Shown piece by piece: positions 19,430-29,589 of a stretch of DNA of 64,000 bases (its first letter is position 1; each line of letters starts with the position of its first letter). A program made the position numbers and the translations under genes. Origin of the DNA: Lepidostoma basale (lineage: Eukaryota; Arthropoda; Insecta; Trichoptera; Lepidostomatidae); assembly GCA_022606425.2 (NCBI GenBank), contig JAHDVF020001557.1:1-64000 (forward strand). The letters are read 5' to 3'. The notes under the pieces were generated by a model, which worked only from the letters and a program-made list of their open reading frames with translations, had not been told where the DNA came from and ran no database searches.

Positions 19430-19915
19430 AAAAACCGGAAAATACCGATCAACCTGAAACGAAAAGTCTATGAAGTCTGCGTTCTGCCAGTTGGTACTTA
19501 TGGTCTTGAAACTGTTACATTGTCCAAACAAAGTTGCCGAGAAACTAAGAGTGACCCAAAGAGCCATGTTGGGAATAACCCTAAGATGCAGAGTCAGAAA
19601 CGATACGGTGGAAGAAAGAACAAAGGTCGCTGACATCGCCCATCGGGTTGCGACTCTAAAATGGCAGTGGGCAGGTCACGTAGCCAGAAGCACAGATGAA
19701 AAGTGTACAAGAAGACTGCTGACTTGGAGATCGTGGACGGCAAAGAGAAGTGCAGGGCGACCGCAACCACGCTGGAAGGATGATCTGAACAGACACGTCG
19801 GAATAACCTGGATGCAGTCTGCGCAGGACAGAGTGACATGGATGCGAATGGTGGAGGCCTTTGTCCAGGAGTAGACGGAAAGAAGCTGAGGAAGAAGCAG
19901 AAGAATAAGAATTTC
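19430..19915 (+). pseudogene. RTE-C LINE 3' end, best copy
   Basis: KIPINLKRKVYEVCVLPVGT, YGLETVTLSKQ, frameshift, then AEKLRVTQRAMLGITLRCRV, ADIAHRVATLKWQWAGHVAR, RRLLTWRSWTAKRSAGRPQP, RWKDDLNRHVGITWMQSAQD, MVEAFVQE and the stop. It is followed by GAGGAAGAAGCAGAAG. One frameshift near 19530 separates the two parts. Confidence 0.83.
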
Positions 19916-19917
19916 AC

Positions 19918-20220
19918 GGCCTTCGTGGCAGAGTGACTACAGCTATAACTGTTACACAAAAGGTCCCGGATTTGATTCCCGGCGATGACAGTGTAAGAAA
20001 ATCTTATGTGACTATTATATAAAACGACGACTATAAAAGTGACGACATTCGTGGCAGAGTGGTGTGAGCTCTGACTACCATACCGAAGGTCCCGGTTTCG
20101 ATTCCCGGCGATGGCAGTGTGATTGTCACACTGTCTTTGGTCTGTTGAGAATTCCCGTGATAATAAAATGGCGATAGATTAGCTATCTATCTAATGTCAC
20201 TAGAATCAATTTAAATTTAA
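19918..20220 (+). mobile_element. Two tandem SINE-T copies
   Basis: Head 1 at 19918: GGCCTTCGTGGCAGAGTG, then GGATTTGATTCCCGGCGATG; it breaks off after about 70 bp. Head 2 at 20043: GACATTCGTGGCAGAGTGGT, GGTTTCGATTCCCGGCGATG, GTGATTGTCACACTGTCTTT, then ATAAAATGGCGATAGATTAG. The second body stops at GAATCAA, where a CR1-K fragment is inserted, and resumes at about 20777. Confidence 0.8.
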
Positions 20221-20221
20221 A

Positions 20222-20776
20222 TTTAATGCAGGAGAGGGTTCAGAAAATTTTTCTGAGGTATCTCTACATGAGGGAGTATGGTAGCTACCCAAGCTCTATC
20301 TCACGGAATTTCTTTTGGGAATGCTTGGGGCCAACTCACTGCAGCTTCGAAGAGATGGGCATCTCATAACCCATTTTTTTAGATTACTCGGGGGATATTT
20401 CGAGAACTCGGCCGTCCTGGAGGGTGTTCGGCTTTTTGTCCCTGATAGATATCTCCGACAGCGACAGCATAGATTGTTTTACCTACCGGCCCCCATAACC
20501 AACCTGCCTCTGGTGACACCGGTGGGAAGAGCAATTAATCTGCTGAACGCGGTCTCCTCGGAGATTGACGTCTTTCATATAAGTGAAAGTACGTTCAGAA
20601 GGCAAATACTCTTAATTCTGGAGAGTATGCTGTCTTCCTAATGTCGAATCATCTCTCATGCGTTTCTGGTAGTACGGGTATACTATACACAATATATTAT
20701 TTTACCTGTTCTCAATAGATGCCTTAAAAAATAATTTTGTAATGTCTATTGATGAAATAAACTGATTTGATTTAAT
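20222..20776 (+). pseudogene. CR1-K LINE 3' fragment inside a SINE
   Basis: Starts with the ERVQKIFLRYLYMREYGSYP segment, is frameshifted near 20310, then reads GMLGANSLQLRRDGHLITHF, FENSAVLEGVRLFVPDRYLR, QRQHRLFYLPAPITNLPLVT, VGRAINLLNAVSSEIDVFHI and RQILLILESMLSS before TAA. The 3' UTR (CCTGTTCTCAATAGATGCCT) ends AATAAACTGATTTGATTTAA. It interrupts SINE-T between GAATCAA and TAGCTAAAATG. Confidence 0.85.
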
Positions 20777-20950
20777 AGCTAAAATGTAATTGTATACAGA
20801 AATTGGGTTCAAACGATCTGTTGTATACAAAAAAATACGATAGATTAATTACCTATCGCTTGTCATAAGAATCAACAGCTTAAGAAATGTATACAGTATT
20901 TAGGTTCAAATAACCCGTTGTATGCAAATTACCACACAAAAAAAGATTTT
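20777..20950 (+). mobile_element. SINE-T 3' ends, two partial units
   Basis: TAGCTAAAATGTAATTGTAT ... GGGTTCAAACGATCTGTTGT and again ACAGCTTAAGAAATGTATAC ... GGTTCAAATAACCCGTTGTA. Both match the 3' region of the full SINE at 47113-47365 (GGGTCCAAACGACCTGTTGT). Confidence 0.7.
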
Positions 20951-21265
20951 ATATCCGTGTAAACCCTAGGTTCTCAAAGTGGGCGATTACGCCCCTTAGG
21001 GGACGTTTAGATAGGACAGTGAGGGCGTGGGCAGGTAAAAAAATATAGTCCAAAAAGACAAAAAAACATGCTAATCATGCAATAATAAAGCAAATACAAC
21101 TTTAATATTGGTTAATTTTATTATTGTAATAATTTTTATCACGTGTGCAAAAATTCACATATTTCGGTAAAAGTGGATGAGAATTTAACTGAAAGACTCC
21201 ATTACATTCAGATGTACATTAAATAGGATGATATGAAAACTTATATTTTTTTATTTGAATTAAAA
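20951..21265. other. Unassigned; possible hAT-like end
   Basis: TAGGTTCTCAAAGTGGGCGA (about 20968) resembles the start of hAT-type elements (CAGTGGTTCTCAAA...), but I find no matching opposite end or 8-bp duplication. The rest is AT-rich. Confidence 0.3.
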
Positions 21266-21269
21266 ATTT

Positions 21270-21500
21270 AAAGAATTATATATTTTCTTCTTCTTCTTCC
21301 TGGCGCCATCCCAACCCATCATCTGTATTGACTGATGGGGTGGGCTCTTTTCAATCGCAGGCTGTACATCGCACGGTTCTGAGTATCGTCCTCACTCAAG
21401 CCATTTCTCTGCAAGACGCTATTGCACTGAATCATCCACGTGTTTCTAGGTCTTCCTCTAGATCTAGATGGTTGACGAGGGAGAAAAATGTATGTATATA
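21270..21500 (-). pseudogene. RTE-type LINE 3' end, unassigned family
   Basis: Minus reading gives LEEDLETRGWFS, then the AEKWLE and TVRCTACD-type stretch, and ends in a GGAAGAAGAAGAAGAAAAT tail (plus TTCTTCTTCTTCC at 21286). Mixed frames. The basic tail and A/G-rich end are typical of RTE-like LINEs. Confidence 0.5.
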
Positions 21501-22040
21501 CTATAAATATTCTTTAATTTTCAATAGCTACAATATAATTTTAATAATGTTTCATGTAAACCATACGTTCCCAACCATTTTTTGACTGTCGCCTTTTGTA
21601 GGAGAGGGGGCGTTGGAAAGTTAGCTTTGTGTAAACGGGGCGGTAGGCCAGAAAAGTTTGGAAAATAATGGTGTAAACAGATCGCAAGATCTACAATAAG
21701 TGAAAAAAGAAGATGTACTCAATTTTCCAGAAAACACATATTAAATCGTTATTAAATAAAATATGAACTATAAAGCGAATGCGTTTGTTATCTTGTATCT
21801 ACAAAAAACAATAATTAGCTTTGCAGATTTAATTTAATTTTAATCGCAGACTTAAAGGTGTCCTGGAGTGTGGGTGCTAGAAATGTAACAATTTTTAGAG
21901 CTTATTCGTTCATTAGTTCCCGAGATGGCGCCCCCTTCGGATCTCAGCTAATGGCGCGACTGGCAATGCTGCCGGAAATAAAAACTGGATACTTAAGCAA
22001 ATGCTCGCAGGGGCGGCTTGTGATGATTACTCTTTTAAAA
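21501..22040. other. No recognised gene
   Basis: AT-rich, with a short GC-richer patch (GGCGCCCCCTTCGGATCTCA at about 21925). I recognise no coding or repeat family. Confidence 0.4.
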
Positions 22041-22140
22041 AACCGAGTGGCAAGTGCCACACTGAACGTCCCGGGTTTGTTTTCCGGCAGTGTCTTTGGT
22101 CAGGTGTAGAATTCACGTGACAATAAAATGTATTTATTTA
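22041..22140 (+). mobile_element. SINE-T fragment
   Basis: CCGAGTGGCAAGTGCCACAC, GTCCCGGGTTTGTTTTCCGG, then GTGTAGAATTCACGTGACAA and TAAAATG. The head and mid-body are compressed by a deletion of the GTGATTGTCACAC block. Confidence 0.65.
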
Positions 22141-22565
22141 TTTATTGATCTTTACCAAGTTCGTGGTTTTAATACCTCCCAACTGGGATAACCCGTTCTA
22201 GGGAGGCATTTTTAATAATTTAAAATTAATTGTCTTATAGAATATATTATAACACTATCAAAAACTGATTACTTATTTTTTAAAAGTAAACTACATTCAA
22301 GCCGGCCTTTTTTTTAATGTCTCTGAGGTATTACATGGTTTGTGTCCGAGATGGTAGAAATGTCTTTGTACATAAGAAGTTTTAGTTTTTATTACAAGAT
22401 GGTTATGTTTGATGCGTGTGATGTACGTTTGCTGTCCTTTTGTGTGTCTATCGGTGTCCTTGTGATAGTGCACGACTAAATTTCTTACATATAGTTGAAT
22501 TATATCCGGTACTTGAAATTGAATTGAAGTTGGTCAAGGGGTAACGATATGGTTTTTGATATGAT
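22141..22565. other. No recognised gene
   Basis: Contains a (TTTA)n run at 22130-22150 and a T/G-rich unique-looking stretch at 22330-22510. No open frame of note and no recognised repeat. Confidence 0.4.
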
Positions 22566-22569
22566 TCTA

Positions 22570-22800
22570 ATTATTGTAAATGGCGATAAATTACCTACCT
22601 ATGACATGTCTTGATAATCAATATGATAGCACCTTTTATATCGGTTTGGCTCTGGCTGTAATAATGTAAAGAGCTTTTCAACAAATAATAATAATAACAA
22701 TAATAATAATAACATAATGATAATTTAATAATAATAATAATAATATTAATAATAATAAAAATAATAATAATAATAATCATCATAATAATAATTATTATAA
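22570..22800. repeat. SINE-T 3' end plus ATA microsatellite
   Basis: AAATGGCGATAAATTACCTA ... TTTGGCTCTGGCTGTAATAA ... AAAGAGCTTTTCAACAAATA is the AAAGAGC-type 3' end of SINE-T. It passes into an (ATA)n/(AATAAT)n tract (22686-22800). Confidence 0.75.
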
Positions 22801-22899
22801 ATTCTTTGGCATATAGAATGGAATAATACTCCTAGCGGCTTCTAACAATATGTTGGTCAACAGCTTTCACATTGTGTTAATAAGGTAGTTTGCTAAATG

Positions 22900-23235
22900 C
22901 CGAAAATCATTCTCCATAGATGGCGTTAGTGGGTCGGTTGTATAGGTTAATTCTTGAAAAAAATTCACTAGTGCAACCAAATCTACATAGATGGCTGACT
23001 GAAACTGCCACGTGAAGATAAATATGGATTTTGAAGTATATATACATCTTCCAAAAATTTGTCATGCATGATCACAAATAACAAAGGTGGAATGGGGAAT
23101 GTTGTAATTACATAAAGCGTGCGCTTAACCCAACCAATGACAGGTCATAAGTCCTGTAAACACCTTGATCATCCATGTTCAGTTTCCAGTTTACGTCTTC
23201 GTCTCTATTGAGATACAATTAAAAATAATTATTAT
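22900..23235 (-). mobile_element. FB-Z foldback arm (minus orientation)
   Basis: ATAGATGGCGTTAGTG, CCAAAAATTTGTCATGC, GGTGGAATGGGGAATGTTGT, CAACCAATGACAGGTCATAA, CTTCGTCTCTATTGAGATAC and AATTA. This is the right arm and inner part of the FB-Z unit. It ends at an (ATT)n tract. Confidence 0.7.
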
Positions 23236-23283
23236 TATTATTATAATTTTTATTATTATAATTATTATAATTATAATCATGAA

Positions 23284-23470
23284 ATTGGCCGGTGGTCTAG
23301 CTAGGGGATAGAATGCTTCGCTTCTTATCCAGGAGACTTGGGTTCAAGCCTAGACACTACCAGATTCCTTGATCATAATAATCATCTATTTTCTGCTCAT
23401 ATTGGAGATTGTAAAATAAATTCTAATAACATTGATTTAACTCTTTGATGTTAGTCTTTAAATTAAAATA
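23284..23470 (+). mobile_element. SINE-U, second tRNA-derived SINE
   Basis: GGCCGGTGGTCTAGCTAGGG (A box) and GACTTGGGTTCAAGCCTAGA (B box) sit 40 bp apart as in a tRNA gene head. They are followed by a non-tRNA body (TTTTCTGCTCATATTGGAGA) and an AT-rich end. It is distinct from SINE-T. A 5'-truncated relative is at 58525-58650 (TTCAAGCCTGGACGCGATGA). Confidence 0.6.
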
Positions 23471-23569
23471 ATAATAATTATTATAATAATAATAAAGTTA
23501 AACTAACTATTGTAACTATCAAGCCTTCTTCTTGAAGGGGTGAACAGAAAAAATCAACCGTCACATACA

Positions 23570-23690
23570 TATGCTACTTCTCTCGGTTACTCTACATTCA
23601 TACATAGTGTCATGCACTCTCCTAACGTGGCCGACATTTAATATTTGGTTGATTTGAGGTACAAACCTCCTGGACAACAGACCAAATTGA
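23570..23690 (-). pseudogene. RTE-A LINE scrap
   Basis: GCTACTTCTCTCGGTTACTC, CATTCATACATAGTGTCATG, GTGGCCGACATTTAATATTT match RTE-A on minus with a deletion over the RNRRAC region. Too short to carry a frame. Confidence 0.65.
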
Positions 23691-23759
23691 CACAGTAAGA
23701 AGAAGAATACGATTTTTACTCTTCCTTTTGATGTTTCTCTTGTTGTGAGATTCCCCAAA

Positions 23760-24630
23760 TGAATGAAGTTTAATATAAGGCCGCCACTGATTCCCGTATG
23801 GCCTAAATACGTGTTCGCTTATTCAAGGGAACTCATTAACCTACTCGGAATACTAAAATACGAGATACGCCTTAAGCCCGTGTACGCGTCCAAACATTTA
23901 GAACAAATACACGTAATTACCCCGTATTTCCATTTAATCACCCCTAAATTTAAACCTTTAATTGGTTCCTTTCACGTTTTAATTAAGAACCGAATTTAAT
24001 TCATTACTTATTAATTTCCCAGACCCGTTGTTGCAGCGGGAACTTGGAGGCATAGGACCAACCAAGAGATCCGTACGATGACCCTGCAGCCCTGTACGGG
24101 ACAGATTGCTCCCCCCGTACTATTAATATTTATTTAGGCCGCTGACTGCTGCTCGTCTCCGATGTAACGTAGATGGTGAAAGCGGAGAATACGGAATGAT
24201 GATAATTGTGGGTAATAAAACAAAGTTTTATTATATTGCGGCAATCAGTGCAGGAGTTGAAGCAAAGAGAATTGTGGCAGTAGCTCAAATCCCTTACAAG
24301 GACTGGTTTTCACGTAGATAGGAGCGCCAAGCCTCCTGACGCGCAGCGTGTGAGCGCGTGTGTGAAAGTGAAGAAAGTGAGGGCCGAGTCCAAACAAGAC
24401 CGGCTTATATAACCTCCGCGACAACTAGCGATAGCGGTTACCAACGTTTTTTTTTTGGTTCTGAGAATTTCAGTGTTCTCTTCGCAGCTGCTGGTACCAC
24501 GGCGTTTATGATTGGCTGTTACCGCACGACGGCAACGGCCACTCCGTTACTATGCGCTTCCACTCCTTACCGACCGCCTTATTTATTTGAACAAATGACA
24601 AGCAAATTAACACTTTAATTAAATATAAAA
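23760..24630 (-). mobile_element. LTR-like promoter region, minus
   Basis: Read on minus, about 24612 to 24190 looks like an LTR. It begins TGTTAATTTGCTTGTCATTT, has a TATATAAG box (rc about 24403-24412), a G/C-rich leader and an AATAAAACTTTG polyadenylation signal (rc about 24220-24235). 24190-23760 could be leader of the same element; its short open frame (23763-23999, plus) shows no domain. No primer-binding site or second LTR was found, so the call is tentative. Confidence 0.35.
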
Positions 24631-24794
24631 TAACTAACATTAATTAAATAAAATTAACATAGTTGTGAATAATTAAATACAATAATAAAAAATAATAAAA
24701 TAAAATAAAATAAATAAAATAATAAAAAAATTATAAACTATTCGCATACGTCCGATACAAGCCACTTATAACGAGCACCGTGAGAGCAGGTCGC

Positions 24795-25055
24795 CTGGCA
24801 TGGATTGGGCCCGTATGCCGAGCCGAAGAGACCAGAGTAATCAAGACAGTGACGCGACTAGACCGACTGGAGTAAGACCTCAAGGAAGGCCTAGACAGCG
24901 CCTAATGGATAATGTTCTGGCTGATCTGACTAGGTTGGGCGAATCAGACTGCTGGGAGCAAAAGGTGCAAGATCGAAGAGCTTGGCGAAAAATCATCAAG
25001 GAGGCTAAAACTCTTCAAGAGTTGTATGGCCATAAGAAATAAGTAAGTAAGTACT
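24795..25055 (+). pseudogene. RTE-F LINE 3' end
   Basis: AGRLAWIG and RGTP-like positions in one frame, then GVRPQGRPRQRLMDNVLADL, TRLGESDCWEQKVQDRRAWR, KIIKEAKTLQELYGHKK and the stop, followed by a (TAAG)n tail (AAGTAAGTAAGTAC). Short-tailed RTE-type C-terminus, 5' truncated. Confidence 0.65.
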
Positions 25056-25194
25056 TATTAACATTCAAAATGTTGTATAAAAACAAAAACTGGTCCAAGT
25101 TAGCATATAAATTGGAATGACATTTCCAGGCGTTATCTAGACTGCTAGCAGTGCGGTAATAGGCGGTAGCCTTTCACATTGCGTTATAAAGATC

Positions 25195-25455
25195 TTATGC
25201 TAAATGCTTAAATCTAATCTTTATAGATGGCGCATTGGAACTGACATGTGAATTGTGGTGTTGGATATTAACATATATACAACTTCCAAAAAATTGTCAG
25301 ACACGGAGGTCATAAGAAAGGTGGAATGGGGAATGTTGTAATTACATAAAGCGTGCGCTTAATCCAACCAATGACAGGTATAAGTCCTGTAAACACCTCG
25401 ATCACCATATTCAGTTTCCAGTTTGCATCTTCGTCTCTATTGAGATAAAATTGAT
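25195..25455 (-). mobile_element. FB-Z foldback arm (minus orientation)
   Basis: TAGATGGCGCATTGGAACTG, CTTCCAAAAAATTGTCAGAC, GTGGAATGGGGAATGTTGTA, ATCCAACCAATGACAGG and TCTTCGTCTCTATTGAGATA. Close relative of 22900-23235. Confidence 0.7.
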
Positions 25456-25556
25456 CCTTGTATTAATTTCTTATTTGTAAAGTACCTACAGATATATTTG
25501 TATTATTATTTTTTATCTATTTACAGATATATCATTGAATTTTATATAATTGTGCT

Positions 25557-25725
25557 CGGGAGATGCCTATTGGTGGCGATGAGGTTCGCAAAACATCACA
25601 CTGCGTCTCTCGCGGGGGCGAAAAGCGAAGGATGGAGTGCCGCATCGGTTAAAGTGTGGCAGTCCATTCTTTCTGCCTACCCTTTCGGGGAGACGGCTTG
25701 ATGATTAGTTAGTTAGTGAGTTTAT
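25557..25725 (+). mobile_element. Element S, 3' part
   Basis: GGGAGATGCCTATTGGTGGC, GATGAGGTTCGCAAAACATC, ACACTGCGTCTCTCGCGG, AAGCGAAGGATGGAGTGCCG, then the RTE-A 3' end (AAAGTGTGGCAGTCCATTCT ... GAGACGGCTTGATGATTAGT). 5' truncated; GTTA-type tail. Confidence 0.8.
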
Positions 25726-25734
25726 TATTTAATT

Positions 25735-26035
25735 GAAAATTAAGGCATTAACACTGCGGAATTGCATTGAAATACACTTTGGAATTGAAAAGTAACGCTG
25801 TTTATTTTCCAATATTGTTATTTAATATAATTTTCCAATATTGTTATTTTCTTTTCTGTAAAAAAAAACTAAGGTCTGATTTGATACAATGGTTGGGTAC
25901 AGAAAAAATACTATAATTGGCGTAAGTTTGTGTTCGTTGTTACGTGATTTAAATTTAAATGAAGATGGAGGTCTCCTCCGAAACATGTCGTGATAAAATG
26001 GAAAATAAACAGCGTTATTTTTTAATTACAAAGTG
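25735..26035 (+). mobile_element. Penelope-like alpha copy with GIY-YIG scrap
   Basis: AAGGCATTAACACTGCGGAA (25742) matches 9068 on. 25875-25950 (TTTGATACAATGGTTGGGTA ... TTTGTGTTCGTTGTTACGTG) matches the GIY-YIG remnant at 9605-9700. 25955-25993 is a hammerhead-like motif. Inverted ends (CTGTTTATTTTCC and GGAAAATAAACAG) bracket the unit. Confidence 0.55.
25955..25993 (+). ncRNA. Hammerhead-like motif with perfect helix II
   Basis: ATGAAGA (25959-25965; C3 changed to A), extra U, helix II GGAGG-UCU-CCUCC (25967-25979, five Watson-Crick pairs), GAA (25980-25982), ACATGT (25983-25988), C17 (25989). Helix I has decayed. Likely inactive. Confidence 0.45.
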
Positions 26036-26039
26036 TATT

Positions 26040-26165
26040 ATTATTATTATTATTATTTTGTGCCACGTTTACCTCGGTATTCATCTATATCTAGTTTTAT
26101 TTATATCATTATCATATATATTTTTTATCATTCTTTTTTCATTCATTACCTTTTCCATTTCATTT
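26040..26165 (-). pseudogene. RTE-A LINE scrap after (ATT)n
   Basis: TGTGCCACGTTTACCTCGGT, ATTTATATCATTATCATATA, TTCATTCATTACCTTTTCC: RTE-A on minus, diverged, next to an (ATT)n run (26036-26056). Confidence 0.6.
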
Positions 26166-26299
26166 TCATTTCAATTTCATTTTCATTTATTTTGATAAAA
26201 ATCACAAACATTACAGACATACAATTCCAGATCTTTTGAAATTACATTATAAAAATTAAAAAAAATTAAGCTTAAGAATAAGAAAAAATCATAACATTG

Positions 26300-26590
26300 A
26301 TATTGCATCCCTGAGGCAATTCACACTATCACAAAATATGTCGACCTCAGAGGCGATCCGATTAAGCAAGAAGATTGCCCTACCCACAGGCATAACCATT
26401 GGCAGGTTGGTTCTGCAGCGTGGCGAATAAAACAATCTGTTCTGTCTTTGACGAAGGTAATTATCAGGGACAAATAGACCTACGAGTACATCACTCGGGA
26501 CATCCGAGTTATGTATACGGCCGCCAATCAGCTAAAAGATGTGAACTCCAAAATGAATATTCCTCCTCTCCATTATTTCCATCATGGCAT
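26300..26590 (-). pseudogene. CR1-K LINE fragment
   Basis: Complement resembles the CR1-K C-terminal region: GAGGCGATCC, ATTGGCAGGTTGGTTCTGCA, AAAACAATCTGTTCTGTC and GGGACATCCGAGTTATGTAT. The last string is shared with 41640-41660 (minus). No frame. Confidence 0.6.
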
Positions 26591-26591
26591 C

Positions 26592-26795
26592 AAACGTGGC
26601 ACGATCAAATAAATCATATATTGAATGTCAGCCACGTGAGAAGTCGAAGAAATCGACGTGCGTGCATGACTTCATCAACAGGAAGCGATAGAAATATTTC
26701 AGGAAAGAAAAGTGTGGCAGTTCATATTTTCTGCCTACCCCCCCCCCCCCGGGAAATGGCGTGATGGTTAGTTAGTTAAGTTAGTTAATTCGTTT
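26592..26795 (+). pseudogene. RTE-A LINE 3' end
   Basis: AACGTGGCACGATCAAATAA, AGTCGAAGAAATCGACGTGC, GAAAGAAAAGTGTGGCAGTT, a run of 14 C, then GGGAAATGGCGTGATGGTTA and GTTAGTTAAG. RNRRACMT is still readable. The C-run replaces the CCCCTTCGG segment. Confidence 0.75.
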
Positions 26796-26814
26796 TGTTT
26801 GGTTATCTTCTTCT

Positions 26815-27260
26815 TAAAGTGCCCTGTCAGGTCCCCCCTACGTTGGCGATCACTCTGGTAAACTCTTCCCTATCCTGCGCTGTCCGGAATAGCTCCCCAC
26901 AGTTCTGATTCCCGTCCATTCCCTCACATTGCGCAGCCAGGATATCTGCCTTCTCCCTGCCCCCTGCGGCCCTCTATTTTTCCCTTCAATATTAGATGCA
27001 GCAGGCGATACTTCTCTCCTTGCAGAACGTGACCCAGATATGCAATCTTGCGGACTTTGATTAATGTCAGCAGCTCTCTATTTACTCCTGCACAATTCAG
27101 GACTTCTGTGTTCGTCACTCTGTCTGTCCATGGGATCCTGAACATTCTTCGGTGAAGCCACATTTCAAATGCCTCTAACCGGCTCTTTGTATTTACTTTT
27201 AATGTCCATGTCTCACACCCATTAAACAGAACAGACCACACATAACACTTTAACACTTTA
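26815..27260 (-). pseudogene. RTE-B LINE 3' end
   Basis: Minus reading: VLFNGCETWTLKVNTKSRLE, AFEMWLHRRMFRIPWTDRVT, NTEVLNCAGVNRELLTLIKV, RKIAYLGHVLQGEKYRLLHL, KGKIEGRRG in one 110-codon frame. After a frameshift come the REWTGIR and DRE-F-GVIANVGGT-like end, then GACAGGGCACTTTAAGAAG. 5' truncated. Confidence 0.82.
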
Positions 27261-27555
27261 ACATTTGGTTAACGTTTGGTTATTACTTTAATTAAAATAA
27301 GAATTTCTATGAACGTTCACATACTTATTGTATGAATAACTAAAGTTCTTTGGAATCTTCTTAAGCCCTCATCCTAGAGACCACGTAATGTATCATTTTA
27401 GGAGTTATCTCTTCAAGTTGTTATCCCTAGCCAATAGTTCAAACAGAGTTGTATCATTATTTTGTCTGTGGATACCATAGAAGTATCGCAACTCTGGTGG
27501 CTGGAGAAATCCACAAAATCTCATTACTCTCAACTCAAGTAATGCTTAACTTTTA
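27261..27555. other. No recognised feature
   Basis: AT-rich stretch between an RTE-B copy and a Penelope-like unit; no gene or repeat family recognised. Confidence 0.45.
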
Positions 27556-27559
27556 AGGG

Positions 27560-27735
27560 TCATGAAAAGGTATCGGTTCCATCAAATATATAATATTATT
27601 GTTTCTTGAACAATGATGTAAAACTCCTATCCATATTCAATAAAATACGAATGAAAACGTTAGTTTTCTAGAAGTTTTATTAGATTTTATGAGAATGGCA
27701 TGTTTCGCCCTTCTAAGGCATTATCAAATGTGACG
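27560..27735 (-). mobile_element. Penelope-like beta copy with hammerhead-like motif
   Basis: Beta flank TATTGTTTCTTGAACAATGA, AATACGAATGAAAACGTTAG, TTTTCTAGAAGTTTTATTAG. On minus (about 27690-27730) TTGATAA-T-GCCTTAGAAGGGC-GAAACATGCC. Helix II is intact, U3-A8 type core, stem III with one change. Confidence 0.5.
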
Positions 27736-28058
27736 AAACTTCAACTCGTTGCAGTTTATATACACTAGTAAATGGAGCAGAATATGGTAATTAACGAAAA
27801 TTCATGTGACTTTATACATTTTTAGTACAGAATTATTTGGGTAGGTGCAGAAATTTTGGAAAGTGTTTCTTGGAACTCGATAAGAAATTTTATGACAATT
27901 TTTCATAGTTAGGGGATACTAAATGATATTGTATAAATCAAAAACAAGTTATTTGAGGTAGGACGAAAATTTTTTTTTTACTGGCTTTTATATTAGTTCT
28001 CGTTGCTTTCCACATTTGTATATTTGTGACCCAATTACAGTTTTCAACTTTTTAGCCA
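27736..28058. other. No recognised feature
   Basis: AT-rich, no open frame and no recognised repeat. Confidence 0.45.
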
Positions 28059-28059
28059 A

Positions 28060-28187
28060 AGATTATCATAACATAGGTAGCTAATCTATCGCCATTTTAT
28101 TGTCACGTGAATTCTACACCAGACCAAAGACAGTGTGACAATCACACCGCCATCGCCGGGAATCGAATCCGGGACCTTCGTCTCTCC
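28060..28187 (-). mobile_element. SINE-T fragment
   Basis: ATAGGTAGCTAATCTATCGC, CATTTTATTGTCACGTGAAT, CCAAAGACAGTGTGACAATC, CGCCGGGAATCGAATCCGGG (B box in complement). The head end is cut where RTE-D sequence begins. Confidence 0.75.
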
Positions 28188-28304
28188 AGGATATTCCTAA
28201 AATTCATCTGTTGCACCACATCTCATCATCAAAGGTATCTTGTCTGTTTCTTTATTTTTCGCTTAGACACCATGTTTCACAGTCATACTCGTATATCAAG
28301 ATGT
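28188..28304 (-). pseudogene. RTE-D LINE scrap
   Basis: TCTCCAGGATATTCCTAAAA and CGCTTAGACACCATGTTTCA, then GTCATACTCGTATATCAAGA: complement encodes the YGCETWCLSE ... RRLFGISWRDH region of RTE-D with internal losses. It sits between a SINE and a CR1-K fragment. Confidence 0.6.
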
Positions 28305-28740
28305 TAATTATTACCTGATAAGAAGGGATGGGTTTCCTCTTACACATTTCTTCAGACTTATATGGGGGTTCTTTGAGAATTTTGCCATCTTGGAGGGTAT
28401 TCATCTTTATGTTACGGATTGTAATCTTCAACAGCCTTAGCACAGACTGTTTTATCTTCCAACATGCAGAAACAGTCTGCTTCTAGTTGTACCGTTTAGG
28501 AAAGCACCAAACTGCTGAGCAGCATCGCTTTGGAGATCGTCATTTTTCATAATAATGAAACAATGTTTAACAAGAAAATTCTGCAAATTTTGGAAAGTAT
28601 TAAGCCTCATAAGCCTCGATGTTTTTATATGTCATTATTGGAAATTGGCGACTTAAATGTAACTATATGTAATTTATATATTCAGAAGAAAAAATAATTT
28701 GATTGATCGACTGTTAGATAACTAAAGTAATAAAAATAAT
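28305..28740 (+). pseudogene. CR1-K LINE 3' fragment, diverged
   Basis: Matches 38085-38520: GATAAGAAGGGATGGGTTTC, TCTTCAGACTTATATGGGGG, CATCTTGGAGGGTATTCATC, CACAGACTGTTTTATCTTCC, then GAAAGTATTAAGCC and an AATAATTTGATTGATC-like tail. Frameshifted throughout. Confidence 0.7.
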
Positions 28741-28744
28741 TATG

Positions 28745-29585
28745 GTAACCCTTATCGCAAGAGGCAGCAAACTCTACGCAAACAGGCCCTTGCATGCTAT
28801 AGCCTCCAACCAGCTTAACCTTCCAGCGTGGGCGCTTCCCCCACATTTACCACTCAGTTGCTAGTATCGAGCTCCGAGCTATTCGAGGGTCAGTGTCTCT
28901 CTAAACTACTGACGTAACGGGTGTGCTTAGAAGTTTTTTGTTATTCTGTTATATTTGGGAATTTCCGTTGAGCGTAAATTTTACAACACGCGCCTGTGTG
29001 TCAATATATTAAATAAACTACTTTTTTCTCGTTTATAGCTATTTTTTTGTTTTAGACGTGTTCCATCATGGCTCGTAGGCCGCTTACACAAAATAAAAAA
29101 TACTCAAATTTCATACAAATTTGCCTGTCCAGGAAAGACTACAAATCATCAAAGAATTTTCCAAACCAATTTGGCATTGACCATTATGAAAGAGCATCAA
29201 AAGAAAACACCATTTACACGGTGAAAACTTGTGACATAAAATTTACGACAAGCGCCCGCTCAAGAGAAATTACACTGCGCGCCCGCTGGAAGGTTAAGAA
29301 GAAGAAGAAATATAATTATATAAAAATGCTAGGTATTTTTGATCGATACCTTAGTTACACAACCCTGCTTGTTAGTTAGGAGACGTAACAATACGCGGTC
29401 AGCTAGGAAAAGTTCCACGAAAAGTTTTTTGAGAAGTTTCACTAATGTTCTCCGATACCCGCCAGCCCGGAATAGGCCAGTTAACTAGTTCCCCAACAGG
29501 CATCGCCATTGTTTCCATTAAGTTTAAGAATAATTAAACAACACAATACTGTTGATAAGTCGGGCAATCAGTAGATAATTGGCAT
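28745..29585. other. Unassigned stretch with one short ORF
   Basis: Unlike its surroundings, 28760-28930 is of even composition (GTGGGCGCTTCCCCCACATT). An ORF at 29068-29379 (MARRPLTQNKKYSNFIQICL ...) has an ATG and Lys-rich body, but no domain I recognise. It may be the front of a decayed transposon protein. No splice signals or TIRs found. Confidence 0.3.
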
Positions 29586-29589
29586 CAAG

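Noticed and set aside
20960..21660. hAT-type element bounded by GGTTCTCAAAGTGGGCG and a GGGGGCGTTGG end
   Set aside because: The two ends are not inverted repeats of each other and there is no 8-bp duplication.
23763..23999. 78-codon plus frame (MKFNIRPPLIPVWPKYVFAY ...)
   Set aside because: No recognisable domain, no splice support, and it lies in a possible LTR element leader.
26736..26750. Run of 14 C as a biological signal
   Set aside because: It replaces the CCCCTTCGG segment of an RTE-A copy and may be slippage or a base-calling problem.
29068..29379. Possible small gene MARRPLTQNK ...
   Set aside because: ATG present but no domain, no splice sites in useful phase and a Lys run from a GAAGAAGAA tract; kept only as unassigned sequence.
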